Counted from the first letter of the stretch, positions 17,922 through 26,009 are shown. The stretch: 64,000 nt of DNA from Propionispora vibrioides (GCF_900110485.1 NZ_FODY01000011.1:62001-126000), one strand, 5' to 3'. Notes: generated from the sequence alone by a model not told the origin. Program-made: numbers and translations.

Positions 17922-19097
17922 CTATTTAAAATTAAAAAGAAGAGATTCTTTATATTTTCTATAGCCTTCATCAGATATTATTCTATCTATCTCAAGACTG
18001 ATATTCTTCTTATATCCTCTTTGATAAAAATCTGCTCTGCACTTTTGAGTTTCCTGAATCTCTTTTGCATATCTACTTTCGCTTGGTAAGTCAACATAGT
18101 CTTCTGGATTCCAAGTTCTATTTTCCTTGTTATCTGCAATTCCCTCTGGGAAAATGGCACCAAAAATCAAATTGGAAATAATATTAGAATTTACATTATG
18201 CCCTATATTATCAACTCCTATTTTCTCAAAAAAATAAATAATATGCTTAATTTCATACCTTGAATTTTCCCATCCCCAATTCCACTCACGTCCAATGGGA
18301 ATGTACTTATAAATCGGTTTATCGTTAACTGTAGCAATTTGGTACCGCAGAAATAAAGCCATCCGTTGATATATATCTGAATTATAGTCGAGTTCTGCTG
18401 CTTTAAGAAAATGAGCTTTTACATTCTTTTCTTTTATGTATTTTATTTCTAATACTAGATTAAATAATTCTTGAAGGCCAAGATAACTTTTACATCGGTA
18501 AAGCTTTTCAGAAGTACCATATAGCCAAGCTATATGTATATTAAAAAAAGAGCTTGTCCATTCAAGTAATTCAGGAGTAATAATATTCATTATCGATTCA
18601 TTATCTCGAAAATCTTTTATTTTCAATCCAAACTCAGAAGGTATCATATTTATAATATTACTTTTTGGTATTCCATGAAGTCTATAAACATCAATAAAAT
18701 TATAAACTATCAAATCAATCTCATTAATTGGCTTTGTTTCTTTTAGAATTTTAGTTATTTCATCGCTATGATCAGAAAACCATTGCCTTAATTCTCTACC
18801 AAATTGTTGCTTTACTCTTTCATCTAATTTATTAGCGGTGAATTTATCAAATAAATTTATTATATCTTGATTAGGATTTTTGGCATTTATAGAGGTTGAT
18901 ACACAAATTTGTTCAAAATATTTCTGTGCCTCATCCTCACTACTAAAGAAAGGGCGAATTCGAGAAACAAATGACGCTCCTAATTTTTTAAAAATATCGT
19001 AAGTTGCGCCTTCAACAATTGTTTTTCCTATATCAAACACAAAAACAGGATCTTTAACCCACGAATAAAATGCCATAAAGATTGAAACAGTATCCAA
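17922..19097 (-). CDS. Unknown AT-rich protein with a possible HTH-like central segment
   Basis: 391 residues, much more AT-rich than the flanking heme and DUF362 genes. I do not recognise the family. Three parts can be seen: an N-terminal region with a hydrophobic start (WVKDPVFVFDIGKTIVEGA), a helical middle ending FGRELRQWFSDHSDEITKIL, and a segment around residues 155-205 (FGLKIKDFRDNESIMNIITP, LLEWTSSFFNIHIAWLYGTS) that looks like a degenerate HTH. The best start is TTG at 19095-19097 with GAGGTGAT eight bases upstream, not the GTG three codons earlier that overlaps that site. Its place in an island next to a DUF4365 protein makes a defence or regulatory role possible but unproven. Confidence 0.6.
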   Translation of the reverse strand: MDTVSIFMAFYSWVKDPVFVFDIGKTIVEGATYDIFKKLGASFVSRIRPFFSSEDEAQKYFEQICVSTSINAKNPNQDIINLFDKFTANKLDERVKQQFGRELRQWFSDHSDEITKILKETKPINEIDLIVYNFIDVYRLHGIPKSNIINMIPSEFGLKIKDFRDNESIMNIITPELLEWTSSFFNIHIAWLYGTSEKLYRCKSYLGLQELFNLVLEIKYIKEKNVKAHFLKAAELDYNSDIYQRMALFLRYQIATVNDKPIYKYIPIGREWNWGWENSRYEIKHIIYFFEKIGVDNIGHNVNSNIISNLIFGAIFPEGIADNKENRTWNPEDYVDLPSESRYAKEIQETQKCRADFYQRGYKKNISLEIDRIISDEGYRKYKESLLFNFK

Positions 19098-19150
19098 GTT
19101 TATCACCTCTTTTAAATCATACCGAATACTGACAGGAAATACAAAACAAA

Positions 19151-19205
19151 ATAAAGCAGTCCTTAAAACTGCTCTGAAGGGACACAGGGACAGGTTGCTT
19201 GTCCC
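19151..19205. repeat. Short hairpins including a GGGACACAGGGACAGG repeat
   Basis: An AGCAGT/ACTGCT hairpin (19155-19174) is followed by the word GGGACACAGGGACAGG and TTGTCCC (19179-19205), which folds by GGGACA/TGTCCC. The word is related to the GGACACGGGGACGGTGG repeats at 22385, 24556 and 26354. Confidence 0.5.
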
Positions 19206-19220
19206 GCCTATAATTAAATG

Positions 19221-19405
19221 CTATTCCAGCGTTTCTTCAGGTTCATCAAATCTAATTTGCTCTCGATTATACGGTATCTTATCCACATATAGCAAATAGA
19301 ACATCTGTCCAATTCGTTGCCAAGGATTTCATTCAGGCCGAACGCCTTAGATCCTAGTTTTTCCTTCACTCGGCTTTCTAATTGAATTACGTCTTCTTTC
19401 AACAC
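19221..19405 (-). pseudogene. Frameshifted small gene, possibly DUF1413-like
   Basis: One frame reads MLKEDVIQLESRVKEKLGSK then AFGLNEILG. After a one-base slip near 19310 a second frame reads QRIGQMFYLLYVDKIPY then NREQIRFDEPEETLE and a TAG at 19221-19223. The pattern of a short helical start, an F-x-L-x-E-I segment, then an R-x-G-x-x-F segment resembles small DUF1413-type proteins. The assignment is tentative. No good ribosome site precedes the GTG at 19405. Confidence 0.4.
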
Positions 19406-19510
19406 TGAATTAGATAATACATGTAAAATAATAAATCCTTATATTTTTCCTCACTTTTTGCCAACAATTCAATTAAAATGTTAGAATGTTATTAACAGCT
19501 ATAAAAAGAT

Positions 19511-19549
19511 AAAACTCCTGCTAAAATATACATATTGCGGCAGGAGTTT
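19511..19549 (-). terminator. Terminator hairpin H1 behind a recombinase-tail remnant
   Basis: Arms AAACTCCTGC (19512-19521) and GCAGGAGTTT (19540-19549). It sits just past the stop of the remnant at 19565-19612. A close relative lies in the same place behind the second recombinase tail at 21730-21769, and a third at 23098-23133. Confidence 0.6.
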
Positions 19550-19564
19550 CTAATATTTTTAAAA

Positions 19565-19612
19565 TTATTTATATTGAATGCCCAAGTAAACATTATTCAC
19601 ATCTAGATTATA
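19565..19612 (-). pseudogene. C-terminal tail of a serine-recombinase-like gene, remnant 1
   Basis: The minus strand reads YNLDVNNVYLGIQYK and a TAA stop. The tail of the longer degraded gene at 21824-22330 reads YNREANNVYLGIQYS and stop. Only this short end is left here, followed by terminator H1. It lies on the 3' side of the DUF4365 gene. Confidence 0.6.
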
Positions 19613-19757
19613 CATACTCTACCTGCTTTGATGCTACAAAAAATAATGCCGTTTGAAGTTAATATTCCCTTGGCAGCGACACGTAAACAGATACGACGTC
19701 TCTTTCCCCTTTTGTTATGTTAATTTTTGCATACTAAGCTTTCAGGCAACCATCGGT

Positions 19758-21530
19758 CTAATCGATATTTAACATAATATGCCATGTTTTTTCGTTGGTC
19801 ATTATAAGATTATGATAAATATTTCCCACTTTAGTTACTGTCTCCTGTGTGGATTCGGTTAATAAAGGTTGTACTTCTAAAATTACATCTACAATATCTT
19901 CATATGAATCATAATACAGCTTAAAATGTTTGCATACCTCTTTTAGACTTTGTCTAGCTACTATAAATCTTTCATTATATTCAGCTATATTTATAAGTTC
20001 GATATATGTAACAAATCGAATAAGTCTGTCATTATGACACAGTGCTTCTGAATGCAATGCTTGAGAATGGCGCAATAAACATAGATCAGAAATTTGTTCA
20101 TTATGCTGAAAATACTTGTTAAAGATTCTTTGCTTTTCTATTAAGTCTACCGAAGTGCCATATGGTAGCTTACTTAAAAACTCTTCAGAATCGAAATTAA
20201 GGACATCCCATTCTTTCCATGTAGGGGTTCCCGGTAAGAACATTCCAAAACTACCTGGTTCAAAAAACATGTGTGAAATTGCAAGTTTATCTTCATCATC
20301 AGCAAGCTCTATAAAGCGGTAATTATTTTCATTACACCAAGCCGCAATCTCCTCTACTTCTATTGAACTACATTTGGAAATATCTATTATACAAAAAGAT
20401 TTACTGTATAAAGTGGTCATTAATTGAAAATCTGATTTTCGCGTAAAAAATGAAAAGCCGGTAGAAAAAGTTTCTATCGCAAAATCACCGCTACTATGGA
20501 CAAAAAATTCTTGATCATCAGATGCCGCACGCATTTTTTCACTATAGATATAATCTGTGCCTATATCATAGGTATATGCAAAATCTGAAACAATATTATT
20601 TCCAATTATCGAAAAGCATGACCAATCTGTTAGATTCGAAATTATTCTATCGTCTATTTCTGAGATTATTTCTACAGGGCTAATGACAAAGCTTATCCAC
20701 TCATTATCAAACAAATTTCGCCTTATTTTTTTAATAAAACTATTAATATCTTCCAGGAAACGGTTAAGAGACTTAGATTTATCGGAATATTCAATTCCAG
20801 AAAGTAACCCTCCATGGTTACAATTATTATATGATGATAAAAAAGCCGGGAGCATATCAGATAAGTTACATATTACTTTTACTTTATCATTATTATCTGG
20901 AACTAAATCAAAAGTTTCCATTGACGTGAAGAGTCGATATTTAGGCATCCAAATAGGATAAATAATACATTTATATTTAGCCTTATCAATTTTATATATA
21001 TTACTATAATAGGATTCCACTTGTTCTCTAATTCTTTGTACTCCTTTGGCATCAAAGAAGTTATTTAATTCTATCGATATGCTTAAAGTGTCCTTTTCTA
21101 AACTAGAGGTTTCAATTTGCTCTGTTGGGAAACACCAATATCCGGTGTCACTCGAACATTCCCATATAACTAAAACTACAGGATAATAGCTCTGTTGCCA
21201 TATCTTTAGGAGTCCAGTCGATAAAGATATTGAAAGTCCTTTGGTTGTTTGACGGATATATCCCTCACTTTTTATATCTTTTGTTGTCTTTACTTGAGTT
21301 CTGAATGAAAACTGTGTCCGTATGTTTGCTTTATTATCCTTAGACAGAGAGAAAATATCACATAATAGATCCTCACCAAAATCAGAAGTTCCTAAAGGAG
21401 TGCAGACAATATTGTTTTTTTGATATATCAAGTTAGCAGATAATTCACCAATATTGCCAGAAAAATAACTATCTAATGCTTTAACATCTTTACTCACCTT
21501 ACTCACCTGTTTTTTATTATTTTGCGGCAT
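19758..21530 (-). CDS. DUF4365 domain protein (PD-(D/E)XK nuclease-like)
   Basis: 590 residues, strongly AT-rich. The first ~150 residues match the DUF4365 pattern: GELSANLIYQ, the acidic TSDFGEDLLCDIF, RTQVKTTK and a hydrophobic strand PVVLVIWE followed by TGYWCFP. The E, D and QxK positions fit a PD-(D/E)XK nuclease-type core. The remaining ~440 residues match nothing I recognise. DUF4365 proteins often occur on mobile islands and in suspected defence loci. The gene is bracketed by two copies of a recombinase tail plus terminator, suggesting it arrived as cargo. ATG start. Confidence 0.7.
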   Translation of the reverse strand: MPQNNKKQVSKVSKDVKALDSYFSGNIGELSANLIYQKNNIVCTPLGTSDFGEDLLCDIFSLSKDNKANIRTQFSFRTQVKTTKDIKSEGYIRQTTKGLSISLSTGLLKIWQQSYYPVVLVIWECSSDTGYWCFPTEQIETSSLEKDTLSISIELNNFFDAKGVQRIREQVESYYSNIYKIDKAKYKCIIYPIWMPKYRLFTSMETFDLVPDNNDKVKVICNLSDMLPAFLSSYNNCNHGGLLSGIEYSDKSKSLNRFLEDINSFIKKIRRNLFDNEWISFVISPVEIISEIDDRIISNLTDWSCFSIIGNNIVSDFAYTYDIGTDYIYSEKMRAASDDQEFFVHSSGDFAIETFSTGFSFFTRKSDFQLMTTLYSKSFCIIDISKCSSIEVEEIAAWCNENNYRFIELADDEDKLAISHMFFEPGSFGMFLPGTPTWKEWDVLNFDSEEFLSKLPYGTSVDLIEKQRIFNKYFQHNEQISDLCLLRHSQALHSEALCHNDRLIRFVTYIELINIAEYNERFIVARQSLKEVCKHFKLYYDSYEDIVDVILEVQPLLTESTQETVTKVGNIYHNLIMTNEKTWHIMLNID

Positions 21531-21729
21531 TCTTAATATTTCACCAACAACAATTTACTTCAATGGATTTATAGTACATGTGGATTGTCAACACATAGTC
21601 GAATCGAATAGACAGTTGGGGAATTCCTTTTCGTCAGCTTTTTGTCCCAATACTTCGCGAATATTGATCAGCATTCAATTCAGCGTGTAGCACTTGTACG
21701 CTTTATAGTTAATTTGCTTATAAAATATA

Positions 21730-21769
21730 AAACTCCTGCCATATTTATACAAAACATAGCAGGAATTTT
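21730..21769 (-). terminator. Terminator hairpin H2 behind the recombinase pseudogene
   Basis: AAACTCCTGC and a matching GCAGGAATTT arm flank an AT loop, in the same position relative to a recombinase stop as hairpin H1 at 19511-19549. Confidence 0.55.
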
Positions 21770-21823
21770 AGTTAATCAAGTACCCTTTTGATGTTAACCA
21801 CACATTTAATCTATTATTGAAAT

Positions 21824-22330
21824 TCAGCTATACTGAATTCCCAGATACACATTATTCGCTTCCCGGTTATACGTTATCTCCCCTACAACCCGCTTCAACA
21901 GCCGATTACTCTCCTGTACGCTCTCCAAATGCCGCCAATTTTCTTTAAATACCCTAATCTTTTGCTTGAGCTTGTCCAACGAAGGCAAACTGCTCCTGGA
22001 TAATCAGTTGTAAGTCCTCAATCTCCCGTCTCAAAGCCTGAATCTGCTTTCCTGTAAGCTTCTTGTTCGAGAAACGTCATTTTATCAATACTATCTTCTT
22101 CCCGCATCTCATACAGTCGTTCTATAGCTTGCCGGTGCTTTTTCAGTTCCTTTTCCTTAACAGCTACTGTCTGTTGATACCGCAGTAACTCTTTATCATG
22201 TTCTTGTAACTGCCATTACAAATTTTCAGCAATCCATACTACCCGCTGATACAATCCATCAAAGAAATCATCATTTAATACGCAGCTTCGCTTATCATGC
22301 CGTATCCCATTGTATTTTTCCGTTGCCTAG
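21824..22330 (-). pseudogene. Degraded C-terminal part of a large serine-recombinase-like gene
   Basis: The minus strand contains several frames of one coiled-coil protein joined by frameshifts and an internal stop: VVWIAENL, then QEHDKELLRYQQTVAVKEKE, KHRQAIERLYEMREEDSIDK, MTFLEQEAYRK, QALRREIEDLQLIIQEQ, and last FKENWRHLESVQESNRLLKR, VVGEITYNREANNVYLGIQYS, stop (TGA at 21824). Coiled coil followed by a short strand end is typical of the C-terminus of large serine recombinases, though the catalytic domain is missing. The family call is an inference. Confidence 0.55.
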
Positions 22331-22384
22331 GTAGATGGTCGGTCAACCAGTCAGTAATCTCCGTTAACCCAGCGCCATTAAACA

Positions 22385-22467
22385 GGACATAAGGACGGTG
22401 GTGCTGTCTTGCTATATCTTTTTCAATAAATCCTTTCCTCAAGACATATCCACCGTCCCCGCGTCTT
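22385..22467. repeat. Palindromic GGACAC...GGACGGTGG repeat, copy A
   Basis: Starts GGACATAAGGACGGTGG and ends CCACCGTCCCCGCGTC, with inner arms TGTCTT and AAGACA. Its layout is nearly the same as copy B at 24556-24634, including the shared middle word AAATCCTTTCCTCAAGACA. MITE-like or terminator-like, with no coding capacity. Confidence 0.65.
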
Positions 22468-22553
22468 TCGACATTCTATTCATTCGTAATTCCTATGAAT
22501 CTTTTTCAATAGTTTATCATCCCGAATGCCATGATGATGAAGATCCAATAAAG

Positions 22554-22823
22554 CTAAATATCAGTTTTTATGGCTTCTTCAAATACTTTACGTACAATAT
22601 CTTTAGTAGTGCCACCTTCAAAAATTTTACGCTTTTCTACATAATAAGTAGGAACGTAATAATAATCGTATTGCTTTGCAATTGCAGGATACTTCTCTTC
22701 ATCAATGATTTCCACTTTAATATCTTTATATTTCGGATTCTCTTGCTTTACTTCATCAATCCAATCAATTGCTCTTTTACAATGTGGGCACCAATCTGTT
22801 ATAAGTACAGTAACACTTTTCAT
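22554..22823 (-). CDS. Thioredoxin/glutaredoxin-fold protein with CPHC motif
   Basis: 89 residues with a beta strand and redox motif at the start (VTVLITDWCPHCKRAIDWID), VPTYYV with the cis-proline in the middle, and a C-terminal helix. This is a small thiol-disulfide oxidoreductase of the cytoplasm. The frame is open far upstream, but the ATG at 22821-22823 has GAAAGGGTGG before it and begins the fold directly. It lies between island repeats and has no clear operon partner. Confidence 0.82.
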   Translation of the reverse strand: MKSVTVLITDWCPHCKRAIDWIDEVKQENPKYKDIKVEIIDEEKYPAIAKQYDYYYVPTYYVEKRKIFEGGTTKDIVRKVFEEAIKTDI

Positions 22824-23210
22824 AAGTCTACCACCCTTTCTTCTAATTGCATTATTACCTTGTTCTAACTGTAAATACCTCTTGCCAAATCCTTGTAGAA
22901 AATCACAGGGATGGTTTGCAGTGCTTCCAAAATTCGGACTCTGTCCCTTTGATTGCACTAGCTTAGTATCGCTTCACCTAGAAAAATCTCTTTATAATTT
23001 TCTTACACGTATCTTTAGCATTACCATCTAATGCTATCCACACTACCATTGCATCCCTTCCCAATTCTCTAGTTATTGTAATTTGCATACAAAACGCAAA
23101 ACTCCTTCCATATTTATACAAAGTATGGCGGAAAGCCGGAGTACCCGCACACTTTTCTTTACAGAGTTTTTGTGGTAAACTGCTGATCAAACATAAAATT
23201 TATGTTAAAG
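22824..23210. other. Intergenic region with hairpin H3 and no supported gene
   Basis: It contains a third relative of the island hairpin (AAAACTCCTTCC with a partly matching GGCGGAA arm, 23098-23133). A 70-residue open frame on the minus strand (22978-23190) has no ribosome site and no recognisable motif, so I do not call it. Confidence 0.4.
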
Positions 23211-23213
23211 GAG

Positions 23214-23338
23214 ATGCAGGTTTATGTTTAAATATAGTCATTTGGAGTCGGTGTTATGCGTAGCAAAGGCTGTCGCATAACAAACCTGCTGTGAGATAGC
23301 TTTTGCTCAATCCTAAAACTAGAATTTTAGGAGGAGCA
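23214..23338 (+). promoter_or_regulatory. Leader with mutually exclusive hairpins upstream of the CD3324-like gene
   Basis: Stem 1 pairs GTTATGCG (23253-23260) with CGCATAAC (23274-23281) at the end of a short reading frame. An outer pair is GCAGGTTT and AAACCTGC. An alternative stem pairs AGCAAAGGCTGTC in the loop of stem 1 with GATAGCTTTTGCT downstream (11 of 13 positions, the rest G-U). A last hairpin, TCCTAAAA/TTTTAGGA (23311-23332), covers part of the AGGAGG site of the next gene. This is the layout of a leader-peptide attenuator. Confidence 0.55.
23224..23280 (+). CDS. Possible 18-residue leader peptide
   Basis: AAAGGAGAT lies upstream of the ATG at 23224-23226. The frame reads MFKYSHLESVLCVAKAVA and ends at TAA (23278-23280), inside the right arm of stem 1. 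Its position inside alternating hairpins upstream of a ribosome-site-masking hairpin suggests ribosome stalling as the signal. I do not recognise the peptide. Confidence 0.45.
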   Translation: MFKYSHLESVLCVAKAVA

Positions 23339-23340
23339 TT

Positions 23341-23616
23341 ATGGGCTACAAGAACGCTGTTAGTGTATTTCCCGCCGATTTGTTAGAAGCAATACAACAG
23401 TATATTGATGGTGAATATATTTATATTCCACGAAAGGCAGCGAATAAAAAACGATGGGGGGAAGTAAAAAACAGCAGGCAATATATTCAGGAACGCAACG
23501 AGATCATTTTTTCCCAGTATCGAGACGGTATTTCAGTTGAGGATATTGCAAGCTGTAATTACTTATCACCCAAAACAATCTACAAAATATTGGCTAATAG
23601 GAAAAGTCAATGCTAA
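23341..23616 (+). CDS. CD3324 / Mor-like HTH protein
   Basis: 91 residues. The N-terminal half (NAVSVFPADLLEAIQQYIDG, EYIYIPRKAANKKRWGE) and a C-terminal HTH (ISVEDIASCNYLSPKTIYKI) match small CD3324-family proteins related to the Mor activator. It is probably a DNA-binding regulator; its target is unknown. GGAGGAG precedes the ATG and is partly covered by a hairpin. It ends at a good terminator, so it forms its own transcript ahead of the methyltransferase gene. Confidence 0.75.
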   Translation: MGYKNAVSVFPADLLEAIQQYIDGEYIYIPRKAANKKRWGEVKNSRQYIQERNEIIFSQYRDGISVEDIASCNYLSPKTIYKILANRKSQC

Positions 23617-23620
23617 AGTG

Positions 23621-23655
23621 AAAGCGACACGGTAATTGCCGTTTCGCTTTTTTAT
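23621..23655 (+). terminator. Terminator of the CD3324-like gene
   Basis: Stem from AAAGCGACACGG and CCGTTTCGCTTT with a six-base loop and one mismatch, followed by TTTTTTATTT, five bases past the stop codon. Confidence 0.85.
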
Positions 23656-23747
23656 TTCTGAGTTATCATGTAGGGTGCATTGTAATAATATAACTACTAT
23701 ACTTTATTTATAGCAACAAGACAAAACATCAACGGAGGAAGAGTATT

Positions 23748-24473
23748 ATGTACACATTTACAAATCAATTTATTTCCAGTCAGAATAACATGGAGTTTCT
23801 AAAAGCTGCCATGATGGGGCCTAATGCCATGCGAGTAGCAGAAGAATTAGCATCATACCTAAACGTCAATGAGAATATGCGTATACTTGACCTCGGTTGT
23901 GGATGTGGTCTTTCTACGCTCTTGCTGACACAAAAATACGGAGCAAAAGTTTTCGCCGCCGACTTGTGGATTTCACCGACTGAGAACTATGAGCGTTTCA
24001 AATCTATCGGGATTGATGATAAAGCCGTTCCGATTTCAGTAGACGCGACCAAAGGATTGCCCTTCGCAAGCGGATATTTTGACCTGTTATTTACTGTGGA
24101 CGCTTACCATTATTTCGGTGATACGGCGGAAATGCTTCCTTCGCTCATTCCTTTTGTAAAAAAGGGAGGCTATATCGCCGTGGCGATTCCCGGCTTAAAA
24201 TACGAATTCGGGGAAAATGTTCCCACTGATATGCAGCCGTTTTGGAATAGCGAGATGAAAAGAACCCTGCACTCTGTTGATTGGTGGAAAGATTTGTGGA
24301 AAAGGGCCGAGGGCATTGAAATGGTGGACAGCCGCGAAATGGACTCTTGCAGACAGGCGTGGAAAGAATGGCAGACCGGTTATCATCCTATTGTCGCTGA
24401 GGACATAAAAATGATGGAGGCTGAGAACGGAAAATATTTTAACCTTGTTCAATTGATTGCTAAAGTCATTTGA
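23748..24473 (+). CDS. Class I SAM-dependent methyltransferase
   Basis: 241 residues. Motif I is MRILDLGCGCGLSTLLL, motif II falls at AKVFAADLW, and motif IV at SGYFDLLFTVDAYHYFGDT, then KKGGYIAVAIPG. This is a small-molecule type Rossmann methyltransferase; the substrate is unknown. GGAGGAAG lies upstream of the ATG. Base composition is closer to the host average than the neighbouring DUF4365 gene. Confidence 0.85.
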   Translation: MYTFTNQFISSQNNMEFLKAAMMGPNAMRVAEELASYLNVNENMRILDLGCGCGLSTLLLTQKYGAKVFAADLWISPTENYERFKSIGIDDKAVPISVDATKGLPFASGYFDLLFTVDAYHYFGDTAEMLPSLIPFVKKGGYIAVAIPGLKYEFGENVPTDMQPFWNSEMKRTLHSVDWWKDLWKRAEGIEMVDSREMDSCRQAWKEWQTGYHPIVAEDIKMMEAENGKYFNLVQLIAKVI

Positions 24474-24555
24474 GCCAGAGGTATGATTTCCCAATTAAAT
24501 AAATTCACCCAACTGAAAAAACTTCATAAGGTCCAGCCAAATCCAGCAATTCTAT

Positions 24556-24634
24556 GGACACGGGGACGGTGGTGCTGCCTTACTATAGTTTTCTATAAAT
24601 CCTTTCCTCAAGACACATCCACCATCCCTGTGTC
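24556..24634. repeat. Palindromic GGACACGGGGACGGTGG repeat, copy B
   Basis: Starts GGACACGGGGACGGTGG and ends CCACCATCCCTGTGTC. The middle AAATCCTTTCCTCAAGACA is shared with copy A at 22385-22467. The rest of the 24474-24772 gap shows nothing else I can call. Confidence 0.7.
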
Positions 24635-24772
24635 TTGTGTTCACCCATTGATCCTGTGGTAAGAGTCTTTTAACTCCCTTTTTCCGTTTATGTTTGCCAA
24701 AAATTACATATCCCAGAGAAAGGCATATACATAAGCATTGCACCGTCATTTTCAAATTGCTATATTCCGTTC

Positions 24773-25423
24773 CTACTCAATCCCCTTGATTGTTGCTACG
24801 TCTGCAACTGGCCTTCTGGCGCTTTTGAATTTGTTGATTGGATGCTGCTTATCCTCATAACCGATTGCTATTCCAATAACGATAGAAAAATTGTCTGGAA
24901 TGCCAAGTTTGTTGCGTAAAATCTCCGGGTAATGAACTAGTGTCACCGCAGGTATTGTCGCAAGGCCGCTCTCGGCTGCCGCCAGCATGATACTCTGGGA
25001 AAGCGCTCCAAGATCGAACATCGACCATGTGGCCAGACTTTTATCCATGCAAAGGTAAATAACCGCCGGCGCATAAAAAAACTTTTGATTCAGCTCGCCG
25101 AACAGCTTAACAGCATCTTCCGCGACCAAAGAAACGCCAGCCATAAACTCTTTAATGTGCTCTTTGGCGGCTGCCGGATAGCTTTTCGGATGGGGGATAT
25201 CAGGGCTCATAGGAATATGGTTTTTAGTATTCGCCAAATAAGCCTGATTGATCTCCTTGAGCACTTCACCGCCGGCAACAAATATCTCCCAGGGCTGTGT
25301 ATTTCCCCAGGACGGAGTGCACAGCGCATCGTTCAGTACAGCAAACAGCGTATCCTGGTCAACCGAATCCGGCTTGAATGCCCTGCAGGAACGACGGGTT
25401 TGTAAAATTTCACTGACGTTCAT
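24773..25423 (-). CDS. Nitroreductase-family FMN oxidoreductase
   Basis: 216 residues with the family start (SEILQTRRSCRAFKPDSVDQ), the FMN segment PSWGNTQPWEIFV, the AESGLATIPAVTLV segment and a C-terminal IGIAIGYEDKQHPINKFKSA. It reduces nitro or quinone-like substrates with NAD(P)H, presumably in the cytoplasm. GGAGG lies upstream of the ATG. The promoter region (25606-25625) carries ATATCTA-N6-TAGATAT, identical to the site before the ArsR gene, so this gene is probably in that regulator's control. Confidence 0.87.
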   Translation of the reverse strand: MNVSEILQTRRSCRAFKPDSVDQDTLFAVLNDALCTPSWGNTQPWEIFVAGGEVLKEINQAYLANTKNHIPMSPDIPHPKSYPAAAKEHIKEFMAGVSLVAEDAVKLFGELNQKFFYAPAVIYLCMDKSLATWSMFDLGALSQSIMLAAAESGLATIPAVTLVHYPEILRNKLGIPDNFSIVIGIAIGYEDKQHPINKFKSARRPVADVATIKGIE

Positions 25424-25605
25424 CTTAACATACCTCCAAATTAATGTTCACATATAACAAATCAGTGGTCAGTTTAAATTTTTTGTAATGAGACCAGCGC
25501 AGACCCTACTGGTTCTTGTAAGCCAATAATCTAGAAATGCCATTATCAAGTCTCCTCTACTTAATTGATTATTGGCCATAATACAAGCTATATCCCTAAA
25601 TACAA

Positions 25606-25625
25606 ATATCTAAAAATATAGATAT
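25606..25625. promoter_or_regulatory. Putative ArsR operator, nitroreductase side
   Basis: ATATCTA (25606-25612), six-base spacer, TAGATAT (25619-25625). The same perfect palindrome with the same spacer is found at 25990-26009 before the regulator gene. Confidence 0.6.
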
Positions 25626-25668
25626 ATATTTGCAAAAAAGTAACGAACTTGTAAATTTGAGGACTTTC

Positions 25669-25980
25669 TTATAATTCATTTCTGACGTAGGCTGAGAACT
25701 CTTGAATGCACTTTTCATTCCGACGATAATAAGTCCACTGCCCATACCGCCTAGATTCCAAAAGCCCAGCCTTTTGCATCATCAATAAATAGCTCGAAAT
25801 AACAGATTGCGTCAGTCCGGCTTTGGCTTGAATGCTTCCTACGCAAATTCCTCCCTTAAAATCGGCATCAGCAGGCAGACAGGTTTGCGGACCAAAATTT
25901 TCATCCGGGTTTTTCAACCATTCTAAAATTTGGCGACGAGTTTCATTTGACAAAACTTTAAATATTAGTAAAGCTTCCAT
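25669..25980 (-). CDS. ArsR-family winged-helix repressor
   Basis: 103 residues with the pattern FKVLSNETRRQILEWL, a recognition region KAGLTQSVISSYLLMMQKAG and a wing ESRRYGQWTYYRR. Two cysteines (QTCLP and GICVG) lie in the N-terminal half, so metal or thiol sensing is possible but not shown. It is on the same strand as the nitroreductase and about 245 bases upstream. Matching palindromes in both promoters support autoregulation plus control of the nitroreductase. Confidence 0.87.
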   Translation of the reverse strand: MEALLIFKVLSNETRRQILEWLKNPDENFGPQTCLPADADFKGGICVGSIQAKAGLTQSVISSYLLMMQKAGLLESRRYGQWTYYRRNEKCIQEFSAYVRNEL

Positions 25981-25989
25981 ATTTTCATT

Positions 25990-26009
25990 ATATCTATTTT
26001 TCTAGATAT
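25990..26009. promoter_or_regulatory. Putative ArsR operator, autoregulatory
   Basis: ATATCTA (25990-25996), six-base spacer, TAGATAT (26003-26009), ten bases upstream of the arsR-type start codon. Binding here would block translation-start proximal promoter DNA. Confidence 0.6.

Noticed and set aside
22398-22868. 156-codon open frame on the plus strand
   Set aside because: It is antisense to the CPHC thioredoxin-fold gene and runs through a palindromic repeat; hydrophobic by chance.
22978-23190. 70-codon open frame on the minus strand
   Set aside because: No ribosome site at either possible start; it crosses the H3 hairpin and resembles no protein.
24552-24755. 67-codon open frame on the minus strand
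   Set aside because: Runs into repeat copy B and has no ribosome site; the end is repeat sequence.
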